From Herminiimonas sp. (lineage in GTDB: Bacteria > Pseudomonadota > Gammaproteobacteria > Burkholderiales > Burkholderiaceae_D), in assembly GCA_027310305.1 (NCBI GenBank), contig DAIDBD010000107.1, forward strand, positions 18,625-82,624: a stretch of 64,000 nt of DNA, read 5' to 3'. A program made the position numbers and the translations under genes. Below are positions 54,371-62,800 of this stretch, in pieces (the stretch's first letter is position 1; the number at the start of each line of letters is the position of its first letter). A model generated the notes under the pieces. It made no database searches. It saw only the letters and a list, made by a program, of their open reading frames with translations, and was not told the DNA's origin.

Positions 54371-54415
54371 TAGCCATTTCATCGATCTGACAAAGCAATT
54401 ACATTTATGTAATTT
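54371..54415 (-). promoter_or_regulatory. Copper-box module upstream of the cusF-like gene
   Basis: The palindrome ATTACATTTATGTAAT (54398-54413) matches the cop-box pattern bound by CopR/CusR-type response regulators. It lies in a roughly 44-base block that recurs almost unchanged upstream of copA (57394-57451), including a CATTTCATC and a TGACAA element at the same spacing. The gap 54263-54594 holds nothing else I recognise. Confidence 0.75.
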
Positions 54416-54594
54416 GACTTTTTACAGTTTTTACATCATCGACTGCGGTTTGGCGCATAACGCGCCGCGCGGGCGCCATCGTGGCAACCGTCTTGCCCCA
54501 GGGCGATTGCATGAAGATGCGCATATTTATTGAGGTTAACCGTGATTGCCCTGCGTCTTGCCCCGCTCCGCCCCCACGGCAAAACTTTCCAGCC

Positions 54595-55335
54595 TTAAAA
54601 AATCAACCTCATCCCGGCCCGCAATCCCGTGGCGGCGCCTAAACCGGAGCCACCTTGCGCACGCGGATAAAACGTTCTGCTCAGTTCGACGTACGGAGCG
54701 ACTTTTCGGGTGAATTCATAGCGTACCTGCACGCCAAGATCGGCCCGATAAAGGCCGCTGCGCACCTCGGCACTGAGATTCGAGGCAGACCATTCTCCGT
54801 TGACGAAAGGCCGCACGATGAACCGATTCGTGATCAGAAAGTCATTCTCGAAGCGCGTGCGCGCCAGCATTTTTCCGTCGCTACGGATAAAGGCCTGCAA
54901 ATCCACATCGTATGCATAAGGAGCCAGCCCGCGCAGCCCGATCACCGCGTAATTTTCGCTGACCGGCTTGGCGTCATGGCGGATGCCGCCTTGCAAGTCC
55001 CAGAACGGAGCGATGTATCGGCTGTACAAGGCCTGCATTTCCACGACCTCGGTTCGGCCCTGGCGGCGATCGCCATTAAATCGCCACCAGAACCGGTTGA
55101 AGTCGCCGCCGATCCATCCCTCCGCACCCAGCGTCTGCAGCGAACCGGGCTGGTTGCGTATCTTTCCCGTATCGGCTTCAATCAAGGTGTAGGAATAAAT
55201 CGAATCGTCTTCAGATGCCAAAGAAGGCGCCGCGGCGCCCAGTCCGGCAAGGCATGCGACGATGCCGATAAAACGGGGGAAAACGGGTTTCATGGTTTTA
55301 TGCGCTGATTTGGAATTGGTTTTGTAGTGCGCCAT
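54595..55335 (-). CDS. copB: Copper resistance protein B (outer membrane)
   Basis: This protein has 246 residues from ATG 55335, which overlaps the copA stop (TAATG) and has GGAGGTGG upstream; the ORF extension to 55404 lies inside copA. After a signal peptide comes the CopB beta-barrel domain: DSIYSYTLIEADTGKIRNQPGSLQTLGAEGWIGGDFNRFWWRFNGDRRQG and VSENYAVIGLRGLAPYAYDVDLQAFI. The Met/His-rich N-terminal segment of many CopB proteins is missing. It ends in LRAGMRLIF, with the aromatic terminal residue usual for outer-membrane proteins. Confidence 0.93.
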   Translation of the reverse strand: MAHYKTNSKSAHKTMKPVFPRFIGIVACLAGLGAAAPSLASEDDSIYSYTLIEADTGKIRNQPGSLQTLGAEGWIGGDFNRFWWRFNGDRRQGRTEVVEMQALYSRYIAPFWDLQGGIRHDAKPVSENYAVIGLRGLAPYAYDVDLQAFIRSDGKMLARTRFENDFLITNRFIVRPFVNGEWSASNLSAEVRSGLYRADLGVQVRYEFTRKVAPYVELSRTFYPRAQGGSGLGAATGLRAGMRLIF

Positions 55336-57209
55336 TACGCCACCTCCATGAGTTGGAACATGCCGGTGGCAGCGTGATAGAACAGGTGGCAGTGGAATGC
55401 CCATACGCCGTTATCTTCATACGTCGCATCAAGCTCGACCGTTTGCGCCGGCGAAACGATGATCGTATGCTTGCGCGGCGCATATTCGCCGTTGCCGTTG
55501 ACCAGTTCCATGAAGACGCCGTGCAAATGCATCGGATGTTCCATCATGGTGGTGTTGACGAACTTGATCCGGAACCGTTCGCCCAGTTGCACCTTGAACG
55601 GTACCGAATCGGAAAATTTCTTGTCGTTGATTGTCCAGAAATAGCGGTTCATGTCGCCCGTGAGGCGCACCAGAATCTCCCTTTGCGGCGGACGCTTGTC
55701 CTTGTTCGGATCAAGCGCACGCAGATGTTGATACTTGAGGCGGCGCATGCCGTCCGCATCGGGAGAGACGGTGATCCCGGAGGCAGAGGCTGCCGCAGCC
55801 ATGTTCATGCCGGCATGATCCTGCGTCTTTCCGGCTGGGCTGGCAGCCTGGGCGGACATGCCAGGCATGCCGGCCATTCCCGCCATGTCATTGGCGGCGC
55901 CCGGCGCCATCGGCTTGGCGGCGCCCATGCCAGGCATTGCATCAGGGGGGGCTGATGCACCGGGCGCCGGCATTTCCATGCCTTTCATGCCATCTGCCGG
56001 CGCCGGCGCATCCATGCCTGCCATGGAGCCGCTTGCGGGCGTATCGCCCATTCCATCCATCGATCCCATTCCCATATCCGCCATGGTGCGCACCGGATAG
56101 GGCCCCTGGGGCGGAATGTCGGCACTCATGCCGGGGCGAGGCGCGAGCGTGCCACGCGAGTAGCCGATGCGTGCAATGGTCGGCGCAAATATCGTATAAG
56201 CCCTGTCTTCCTTGGGTTCAATGATGACGTCGTACGTCTCGCCATTGCCGATACGGAATTCATCCACAACAACCGGCTGGATATTCTGGCCGTCCGCCTG
56301 CACTATAGTCATTGGCAGGCCGGGAATACGGAAATCGTACAAGTTCATCGGGGAAGCGTTGATCACGCGCAGCCGCACGCGCTCGCCCGGCTTGAACAGC
56401 GCAGTCCAGTTTTGGCCCGGGCGCTGGCCGGACATCAGGAACGACCATTCATCCCCGCCGTCGCTGTAATCGGTCGGGTCCATGCGCATCTTCGCCCATT
56501 CCATGCGCTCCGCCCAGATCGCCTTGCGCGCCTTTTCATCCGGAGCCGCCGCCAGTTTTTTCAAAAATTCCGGCGTAGTGACGCGGCGGTAGTTGTAGTA
56601 GCCATCGAGTTTCTTCAGGTTGGCAAGCACCTTCGGCGGCGGATCGTCGTTCCAGTCGGAAAGCATGACAACGTAATCGCGATCGAATTTGAACGGGTCG
56701 GGGGTTTTGGGTTCAATGATCAGCGGCGCGAACATGCCGGCCGCTTCCTGCAACCCTGCGTGGCTGTGATACCAATAGGTACCGCTCTGGCGCAATTTGT
56801 ATTGGTAGGTGAAAGTTTCGCCAGGACGTATGCCAGGGAAAGTAACGCCGGGGACGCCATCCTGCGAATTGGGAATCAACAAGCCGTGCCAATGGATCGC
56901 AGTCGTCTCGGCAAGGCGGTTGGTGACCCTGACGGTCACCTCGTCGCCCTCCATGAATCGCAGCAAAGGACCGGGCATGGTCCCGTTCAACGTGATCGCA
57001 TCCGCCTCGCGGCCTGTAATATTTACCTTGGTGTTGGCAATGGTCAGATCGAAGGATCGTTCAGGACGCGTTTTTGGAATTTCCACTGCCGTAATCGCGC
57101 CAAAGGCGCTGCTCCACGGCAGCAGCGCGGCGGCACCCAATGCGCCGCCTTGCGCCAGAAATTTGCGCCTTGATGTGCTTGAGAGGGTTTGATGTATGGA
57201 TTTTTTCAT
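55335..57209 (-). CDS. copA: Periplasmic multicopper oxidase CopA
   Basis: CopA oxidises and sequesters copper in the periplasm. The 624-residue protein has a Tat signal (SRRKFLAQGG), three cupredoxin domains and all four copper-ligand blocks: HWHG (106-109), HSHAG (148-152), HPMHLHG and HCHLFYHAATGMFQL. A long Met/Gly/Ala/Pro-rich insert (about 370-480: MADMGMGSMDGMG, MKGMEMPAPGAS, MAGMAGMPGMSAQ) probably binds Cu(I). It is followed by copB. A copper box lies about 225 bases upstream. Confidence 0.97.
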   Translation of the reverse strand: MKKSIHQTLSSTSRRKFLAQGGALGAAALLPWSSAFGAITAVEIPKTRPERSFDLTIANTKVNITGREADAITLNGTMPGPLLRFMEGDEVTVRVTNRLAETTAIHWHGLLIPNSQDGVPGVTFPGIRPGETFTYQYKLRQSGTYWYHSHAGLQEAAGMFAPLIIEPKTPDPFKFDRDYVVMLSDWNDDPPPKVLANLKKLDGYYNYRRVTTPEFLKKLAAAPDEKARKAIWAERMEWAKMRMDPTDYSDGGDEWSFLMSGQRPGQNWTALFKPGERVRLRVINASPMNLYDFRIPGLPMTIVQADGQNIQPVVVDEFRIGNGETYDVIIEPKEDRAYTIFAPTIARIGYSRGTLAPRPGMSADIPPQGPYPVRTMADMGMGSMDGMGDTPASGSMAGMDAPAPADGMKGMEMPAPGASAPPDAMPGMGAAKPMAPGAANDMAGMAGMPGMSAQAASPAGKTQDHAGMNMAAAASASGITVSPDADGMRRLKYQHLRALDPNKDKRPPQREILVRLTGDMNRYFWTINDKKFSDSVPFKVQLGERFRIKFVNTTMMEHPMHLHGVFMELVNGNGEYAPRKHTIIVSPAQTVELDATYEDNGVWAFHCHLFYHAATGMFQLMEVA

Positions 57210-57563
57210 GAATATGCAACCCTGTTTTGAAGTCGTTCGTCGTTGCCTTGTTTATTTGAACCGGCCGTTGCCATAAACAAGAAAATAGTGACACATTATA
57301 GTTGCCCCCCGGAAAAATCAACTACCTGTCATTCGATCGGAAGCAGTTTATCTCGAGCTTCCTGAATAAATTTTATCCGTGCTGCGACCAACGTACCTTA
57401 CCGCCGCAGCCATTTCATCCATCTGACAAGACAATTACATTTATGTAATTTAGCGTTCTGCAGATTTGTATCGCCGACCGGGATTTAGCATTAATAGGAT
57501 TTACGCAAGCCCGTTTTGAACCGGTGCGCGAAAGTTAAAATTTCAGGCTGGTTTTTCCTAGCT
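57210..57563. other. Upstream region of copA with a second copper-box module
   Basis: The gap holds the copA promoter and its copper box (57434-57449, annotated separately). A solitary GGATTTACGCA near 57498 resembles one end of the MITE-like element at 18657 but has no partner. I see no small gene. Confidence 0.45.
57394..57451 (-). promoter_or_regulatory. Copper-box module upstream of copA
   Basis: ATTACATTTATGTAAT at 57434-57449 is identical to the box before the cusF-like gene, and the surrounding bases (GCCATTTCATC, ATCTGACAA) match too. This marks copAB and the cusF-like unit as one regulon. No copRS or cusRS pair lies in the window. Confidence 0.75.
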
Positions 57564-57604
57564 TAAAAAAGACAGGCATCAACCCGTAAAGGGTGATGCC
57601 TGTC
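57564..57604 (-). terminator. Rho-independent terminator of the DUF5666 gene
   Basis: On the minus strand GACAGGCATCA and TGATGCCTGTC form an 11-base perfect stem around a small loop that includes CCC/GGG pairs, followed by a T run. It lies about 38 bases after the DUF5666 stop codon. Confidence 0.93.
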
Positions 57605-57641
57605 CCGTTGCAAACAGAAAGATAATTATTTTCTCTGCGAA

Positions 57642-58838
57642 TTACTTGTCGATCTGAATGCTGGTGGCAATCAGCACATTGCCATCCACCCTGCCCTTGA
57701 TATCCACCTTCAGACCCGTAGTCAAACCGGTGGCGCCGTTCGGGAAAGCCAACGCTTCGAACCTGGTGTTGCCATCCCACTTCACGGTAAGGGTGCCGTC
57801 GCGCATGGTGAACGACTTGGCGGACGCATTCAGGCTGAATATCTTGCCGTGCAATTCATGCGCGTCATCCCGTTCCTGGTTGTCGTCCTGGACTTCAACT
57901 TTGCTTGCAACCAGCACGTTGTTGATGACTTTGCCCTTGACTTCCACGCTCACACCGCGCGCCACGGTACCTTGCACCTTCGCAGACGCCGGTACGCTGA
58001 CAGCCAGGCCATTCACCTCAAAACTCGCGGCCGAAGTAAATGCGGTCACCACGCCTTCCACTTCGATATGGCGGTTCTCTTTCAGGTTCGGCCCGAAGCG
58101 AACGACGCGAACCTTGGTGGCCACGATGTCTGCCCCTGACAACGTGCCCTTCACCCGGACCAACAGCCCGGCCGTGACACCGTTTGGCAGATTCACGAGA
58201 TTGGCGGGCAGATACCTGACCTTGACGCCATTGACGGTAAAGCTTGAGCTATCCGCGCTTTGTACGGTGCCGGTGACCCGCACGTCGGTGGTGGCGCTTG
58301 CCTTGCGTTCGATGCGGGTAGCCTTGACGCCGCCAGACCCATCGGCAATCCCATACACTTCGACTCCGTCGCCCGCCGCGAGAGAGGCGAGTCCGGTGAC
58401 GCCGGTGCCATCGAATACGGTGCGTGCCGTCACCGTCACAGTCACGCCCAGTACCGTCAACTGGTTATTCGTCGCATTGATGGACGCGATCGGCCCCTGC
58501 ACGAAGTTGCGGGCAGAAACCGAGGTGGCCTTGCTTGGATTCTCATTGGCATCGGTATCGGATTCGACGTCGACCATCATGCCCAGCTTGAGGTCGGCAT
58601 CCGTGCCGTTGACATCATCGTCCAGCGTGGTCTGCGCGGTGCTGTTATCGATGCGCACGCCATTGACGATAATGCTGCCGAAGCCGCTGATGGCACCGCT
58701 CGAGCTCGCCGTTGTCGCAGTGGGAGCGGTCGTGCCGCCGCCACCGCCGCAGGACGCGAGAACTGCCATCGCGACAACACCCGCTGAAAGCCATATATAA
58801 CGTCTTTTTTGACGCGTCAGGGATCGAATTGGGTTCAT
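57642..58838 (-). CDS. Lipoprotein with five DUF5666 repeats
   Basis: This 398-residue protein starts at ATG 58838 (MNPIRSLTRQKRR), preceded by GGAG. It has a lipoprotein signal with lipobox LASC followed by a Gly run. The mature part is five similar segments of about 65-75 residues, each with a V/I-x-G-x-(I/V) strand pattern (GAISGFGSIIVNGV, GPIASINATNNQLTVLGV, GTVQSADSSSFTVNGV, GVVTAFTSAASFEVNGL, GKIFSLNASAKSFTMRDG) and linkers such as KATRIE and VATKVRV. These are DUF5666 OB-like domains of unknown function. It probably faces the periplasm or cell surface. A terminator follows, and a triple palindrome precedes it. Confidence 0.88.
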   Translation of the reverse strand: MNPIRSLTRQKRRYIWLSAGVVAMAVLASCGGGGGTTAPTATTASSSGAISGFGSIIVNGVRIDNSTAQTTLDDDVNGTDADLKLGMMVDVESDTDANENPSKATSVSARNFVQGPIASINATNNQLTVLGVTVTVTARTVFDGTGVTGLASLAAGDGVEVYGIADGSGGVKATRIERKASATTDVRVTGTVQSADSSSFTVNGVKVRYLPANLVNLPNGVTAGLLVRVKGTLSGADIVATKVRVVRFGPNLKENRHIEVEGVVTAFTSAASFEVNGLAVSVPASAKVQGTVARGVSVEVKGKVINNVLVASKVEVQDDNQERDDAHELHGKIFSLNASAKSFTMRDGTLTVKWDGNTRFEALAFPNGATGLTTGLKVDIKGRVDGNVLIATSIQIDK

Positions 58839-58894
58839 GCATTTCTCCATAAGGTTGCTGATGGGGGAGTCAGCCGTGGCCAACACTTAAATCC

Positions 58895-58969
58895 AAACAT
58901 GTTACCAATGCATTGCTACAAACATGTTACCAATGCATTGCTATAAATATAGTAGCAGTGTATTGCTAA
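58895..58969 (-). promoter_or_regulatory. Three tandem 25-base repeats, each with a 16-base palindrome (probable operators)
   Basis: Three copies follow one another with an exact 25-base period. Copies 1 and 2 differ at one base; copy 3 is degenerate. The palindromic core of each is TACCAATGCATTGCTA (58903, 58928) or TAGCAGTGTATTGCTA (58953). They lie 57-130 bases upstream of the DUF5666 start codon, where a promoter is expected. The form fits cooperative binding by a dimeric regulator. The 497-base gap up to 59335 holds no recognisable gene. Confidence 0.75.
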
Positions 58970-59335
58970 ATGGAACATGAATGTCAGAAGCGAAGTTGCA
59001 ACAAGTTGTTACGCTTTGACCCTGAAGCGAACCGGCATCCATTCATCAAGACAGCGTCAACCTGCTCCTTCAAAGATAGCTTATGTCCAAGGATGAATTC
59101 TGTTGGCCATGGAACGCAGCACCCTCATTACAGTCGCATCCCGTTACTTTTCCGGCAAAAAATCTTTTTGCGGTTGCCTTATTGCAATCCCCTAAGTTAT
59201 GCTCTACCGACTTTGTGGCATCGTGCAACCGGAAATCCGTCAACTATTTGAATAATCCTTCAACCGCAAGGCGGGAAAAGCGGTGCTCATCACGCCGCAT
59301 TCGACATGAGCTTAATTTAAAGACAAGTTCTTAAA

Positions 59336-61051
59336 ATGGTTCCAAAACACCCCGCACCGCCAAGCGCCAGTCTTGGAATCCAGCTCGATAGCCTGATGGA
59401 GGCTGCGGGGGACGTTGTTTTCCGGCTCAACGGCAAAGGGGAAATCCTTCACGCCAGCCGGCGCACGATCGACTTGATCAGTCCGGGCGTGACGCTATCG
59501 GGCCTGATGCTGTCCGATCTGGCGCCGCTGGCGGATCGTCCGGCGATTGCCGCGGTGGTGAAGCAGGCGCTTGGCTCGATCCGGCCGGCGCGGCTGAATG
59601 CGCGGATCAATGCCCATGCCGCCACGCATCTGTTCGAATTGCAGATAAGCGCCTATGCAACCGCGACCGACGAAGCGGAACTGCTTGCCATCGGCAGGAA
59701 TATTTCGACGCAACAGGCAACCGAAGAGCGCTTGCGCCATCTCGCTACCCATGACGCATTGACGGGCTTGCCGAACCGCTCGCTGCTGTCGGATCGCCTG
59801 CGCATGGCGATCGCGCAGGCGCGGCGCACCGGAAAAGGGTTTTCCGTGCTGGTACTCGATCTCGACGGCTTCAAGAAAGTGAACGATGCGCTGGGACATC
59901 CGGTGGGCGATGCGCTGCTGCGCGTGGCGAGCGAGCGACTGCGCGAAATGCTGCGCGACGTCGATACGCTGGCGCGCGTGGGCGGCGATGAATTCGTCGC
60001 CGTCCTGCCGAGCACGCTGACGGAAGCGGATATCCAGATTGTCGCGCGCCGCATGATTTCCGCGATTCAGCTGCCGTTCGACATCCAGGGCAATGCGTTG
60101 TATGTCAGCACCTCGATCGGCGCCGCAATCTACCCGGACCATGGCGACAGCGAGGTCAAGCTGCTGGCGCATGCCGATACGGCGATGTACCGGGCAAAGG
60201 AAACCGGCAAGGCGCGTTGCGTGATCTACAACCACCAGACCTTCACCCTGCCCGAGCATGATGTATCGATGGAAGCGGCGATGTTCGAAGCAGTTCGCAA
60301 CGGCGAATTCCTGCTGCATTATCAACCGATCGTCGATGCGGAGACGCGCCAGATCATGGGATTCGAGGCGCTGATGCGATGGATGCATCCGACCCTGGGA
60401 CTGATATCGCCGCTGCAGTTCATTCCGATGGCCGAGAACAACGGACTGATCAACTTGCTGGGCGCGTGGGTACTGAAAGCCGCCTGCGTCCAGATCAGGC
60501 GTTTCGAGGAAGCCGCCGGACGGCGGCTGTATGTCGCAGTCAATGTCAGCCCCAGACAGTTCAGAAACGATCAGTTCCTGACCATCATGGACGAGGCGAT
60601 CGCGCTGTCGGGCCTGCACGGCAGCCAGTTGCTGCTGGAAATCACCGAAGGCATCCTGATGTCGGATCCGGAGCATGCCGAAGCATTGCTCACCGCGATT
60701 GCCGCGCGCGACGTCCGGATCGCGATCGACGATTTCGGCACCGGCTATTCGTCGCTGGCATATCTGAAAAATTTCCCGATCAACACCCTGAAAATCGACC
60801 GCGCGTTCATCAAGGACCTGCCGCTGTCGATCAAGGACGCCGCCATCTGCAACGTGGTGCTGAGCCTGGCGAGCCATCTGAACCTGTCCACCGTCGCCGA
60901 AGGCGTCGAGAACGAAGATCAGCTCGAATTTCTCGCTACGCAAGGCTGCGCGCTGATCCAGGGATTCCATACCGGCCGCCCTCTGCTGCCCGAAGCCGCG
61001 CTGGCGCTTTTGAAAACGGACGCTTGCAGCGTCGCCGCCGTCAACGAATAA
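59336..61051 (+). CDS. Cytoplasmic PAS-GGDEF-EAL cyclic-di-GMP protein
   Basis: This 571-residue protein has no membrane helix. It has an N-terminal PAS-like domain (about 12-125), a GGDEF domain with intact RVGGDEF (216-220) and an EAL domain with FEALMRWMHP (344), LEITEGILM, DDFGTGYSSLAYLK and AEGVEN. Both catalytic motifs are intact, so direction of activity cannot be predicted. It is followed 16 bases later by an HDOD gene, and the two may form an operon. Confidence 0.94.
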   Translation: MVPKHPAPPSASLGIQLDSLMEAAGDVVFRLNGKGEILHASRRTIDLISPGVTLSGLMLSDLAPLADRPAIAAVVKQALGSIRPARLNARINAHAATHLFELQISAYATATDEAELLAIGRNISTQQATEERLRHLATHDALTGLPNRSLLSDRLRMAIAQARRTGKGFSVLVLDLDGFKKVNDALGHPVGDALLRVASERLREMLRDVDTLARVGGDEFVAVLPSTLTEADIQIVARRMISAIQLPFDIQGNALYVSTSIGAAIYPDHGDSEVKLLAHADTAMYRAKETGKARCVIYNHQTFTLPEHDVSMEAAMFEAVRNGEFLLHYQPIVDAETRQIMGFEALMRWMHPTLGLISPLQFIPMAENNGLINLLGAWVLKAACVQIRRFEEAAGRRLYVAVNVSPRQFRNDQFLTIMDEAIALSGLHGSQLLLEITEGILMSDPEHAEALLTAIAARDVRIAIDDFGTGYSSLAYLKNFPINTLKIDRAFIKDLPLSIKDAAICNVVLSLASHLNLSTVAEGVENEDQLEFLATQGCALIQGFHTGRPLLPEAALALLKTDACSVAAVNE

Positions 61052-61067
61052 TGGAAAATCCGATTCA

Positions 61068-62561
61068 ATGAGTACCATGTCGATCCCGTCGGGCAATCCG
61101 AAAAAAACGCTCGAACTGCTGTGGAAGCGCGTCAAGCAGCGCGGCGACCTGCCCGGTTTTTCCAAGGTGGTCAGCGCGATCGTCGGCGCCATGCGCGGCG
61201 AGGACGAGCGCGAATTCAACATGACGAAAACGGTGCTGTCCGACCCGGTGCTGACGCAGCGAGTGCTGCGGCTCGCCAACAGCGCGATGTATTCCGTTTT
61301 CGGGCAAGGCATCAATACCGTGTCGAAAGCGGTCATCGTGCTGGGCACCGATTCGATCGGCCATCTGGCGCTGGGCCTGAAACTGATCGACGGCCTGTCC
61401 GCCGCGACCGCCGATTCGGCCAGCGCGCGCAAGGAAATGGAGAAAGCCCTGCTGGCCGGCCATATCGCGCGCCAGATAGCGTCCTCCGCCAGCACGCGCG
61501 ATGCCGAAGAGGCAGTGGTGTGCTCGATGCTGCATGGCCTCGGCCGCATGATGGTGACCTTTTATCTGGCCGATCGCTGGACGCTGGTGCAGGCGCGGTG
61601 CGCGGAAAGCGGCTGGGACGAAGCGCATGCCGTGCGTGAACAGTTCGGCCTGGGGTTCGACGAGATCGGCCGCTCGGTTGCGCAGCAGTGGGGCTTGCCG
61701 GCGGAGCTGGTCAACAGTTTGCAGGATGTGCCGCCGCAGGAAGTGGGCGAACCGCTGGCGCACGCCGACTGGCTGGCAGCCGTATCCACCATGTCGTCGC
61801 GCTGCGCTGAAGTATTGTGCGACAGCACCGCCGCGCCCGGTGCGCTTGCCGCCATCGTCGCCAGCTACGCCGACATGCTGGGGCTGGATACGGCCGGCAT
61901 GCTGGCCGCCGTCGCAGCCGCCGGCAAAGCCGCCGAGGAAGACGCTGTGTTCGTCGGCTCGGCCAAAGCGCCGGCCGCCGAGGAAAGCGCCGATACCGCG
62001 CAGCCGACCCGCAAACCGGCTGACGCCGCGCAGATCCTGACGCACGGCGTGGCCGACATGCGCGGCGCCGCGCAGAGCGCCAGCACCCGCCAGTTGATGA
62101 CGATGGCGCTGGAAGCGGTATATCAGGGCCTGGGCTTGAGCCGTGCGATCGCTTTTTTGCGCAGCCATGAAGAGGCGAAGTACATTGCCCGCATGTGTTT
62201 CGGGGAAAATCTGCAGGAACTTCTGCCGCACCTGATGTTCGACGACGCCTATCAGCCGGACGTGTTTCACGCAGCGCTCGCCAACGACAAGATTCTTTTC
62301 GTGGAAAACGCGCAGGACCCTGCCTTCACCAGCAAGCTGCCGCGCTGGTGGCGCGATACGCTGCCGACCGCGCGCAGCTTCATGGTGCTGCCGCTGACCG
62401 TCAACCGCCATTCGGTGGGATTCATTTACGGCGACTGGGACGGCTCTCGATCGTGCATGAAACTGGAACCGGCGGAAATTCTGCCGCTGGACGAATTGCG
62501 CGCGCTGATGGTGCAGGCGGTGGAACAGCGCCGCCAGATGGAGCCGACCTGGATCGTTTGA
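61068..62561 (+). CDS. HDOD-domain protein with a C-terminal GAF-like domain
   Basis: This 497-residue protein has an HDOD domain at about 25-235 (LPGFSKVVSAIVGAMRGEDEREFNMTKTVLSDPVLTQRVLRLANSAMY, then GLGRMMVTFYLADRW). HDOD is the HD-GYP-like fold without the metal-binding HD pair. A C-terminal region at about 335-490 (TRQLMTMALEAVYQGLGLSRAIAFLRS, LPLTVNRHSVGFIYGDWDG) resembles GAF. Such proteins act as signalling adaptors, often around cyclic-di-GMP or stress responses. Its position after a GGDEF-EAL gene fits that. Confidence 0.9.
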   Translation: MSTMSIPSGNPKKTLELLWKRVKQRGDLPGFSKVVSAIVGAMRGEDEREFNMTKTVLSDPVLTQRVLRLANSAMYSVFGQGINTVSKAVIVLGTDSIGHLALGLKLIDGLSAATADSASARKEMEKALLAGHIARQIASSASTRDAEEAVVCSMLHGLGRMMVTFYLADRWTLVQARCAESGWDEAHAVREQFGLGFDEIGRSVAQQWGLPAELVNSLQDVPPQEVGEPLAHADWLAAVSTMSSRCAEVLCDSTAAPGALAAIVASYADMLGLDTAGMLAAVAAAGKAAEEDAVFVGSAKAPAAEESADTAQPTRKPADAAQILTHGVADMRGAAQSASTRQLMTMALEAVYQGLGLSRAIAFLRSHEEAKYIARMCFGENLQELLPHLMFDDAYQPDVFHAALANDKILFVENAQDPAFTSKLPRWWRDTLPTARSFMVLPLTVNRHSVGFIYGDWDGSRSCMKLEPAEILPLDELRALMVQAVEQRRQMEPTWIV

Positions 62562-62800
62562 TTGATCCGGATTTCATGTGGAGGATTTTATTTCCCGAAA
62601 AGGGACTTCCTTCGGTCGTAGATTGGAAAAGCGCAGCGCCTCCCGACATTGACAGCCGAACGTCGGAAGAATCACAGTGTGGTAATCGCACCCTCACTCT
62701 TCCCATCCGATTCGAAAGAATGGGCCGGAATCGGGGGCCAGTAACTGGAATGCCGCAAAGCATTCTATCGCGGTCAAATAAAACTGCCGGGGGAGGCAAC

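Noticed and set aside
57493-57510. GGATTTACGCA resembling an end of the MITE-like element at 18657
   Set aside because: Only one copy is present, with no inverted partner nearby and one mismatch.
58895-58969. Short CRISPR array
   Set aside because: The repeats abut with a 25-base period and there are no unique spacers, so it is a tandem repeat rather than a CRISPR.
62195-62800. In-frame N-terminal extension of the last binding protein (ORF from 62195)
   Set aside because: It overlaps the HDOD gene, has no signal peptide and no similarity. The ATG at 62801 has a strong ribosome site and a signal peptide.
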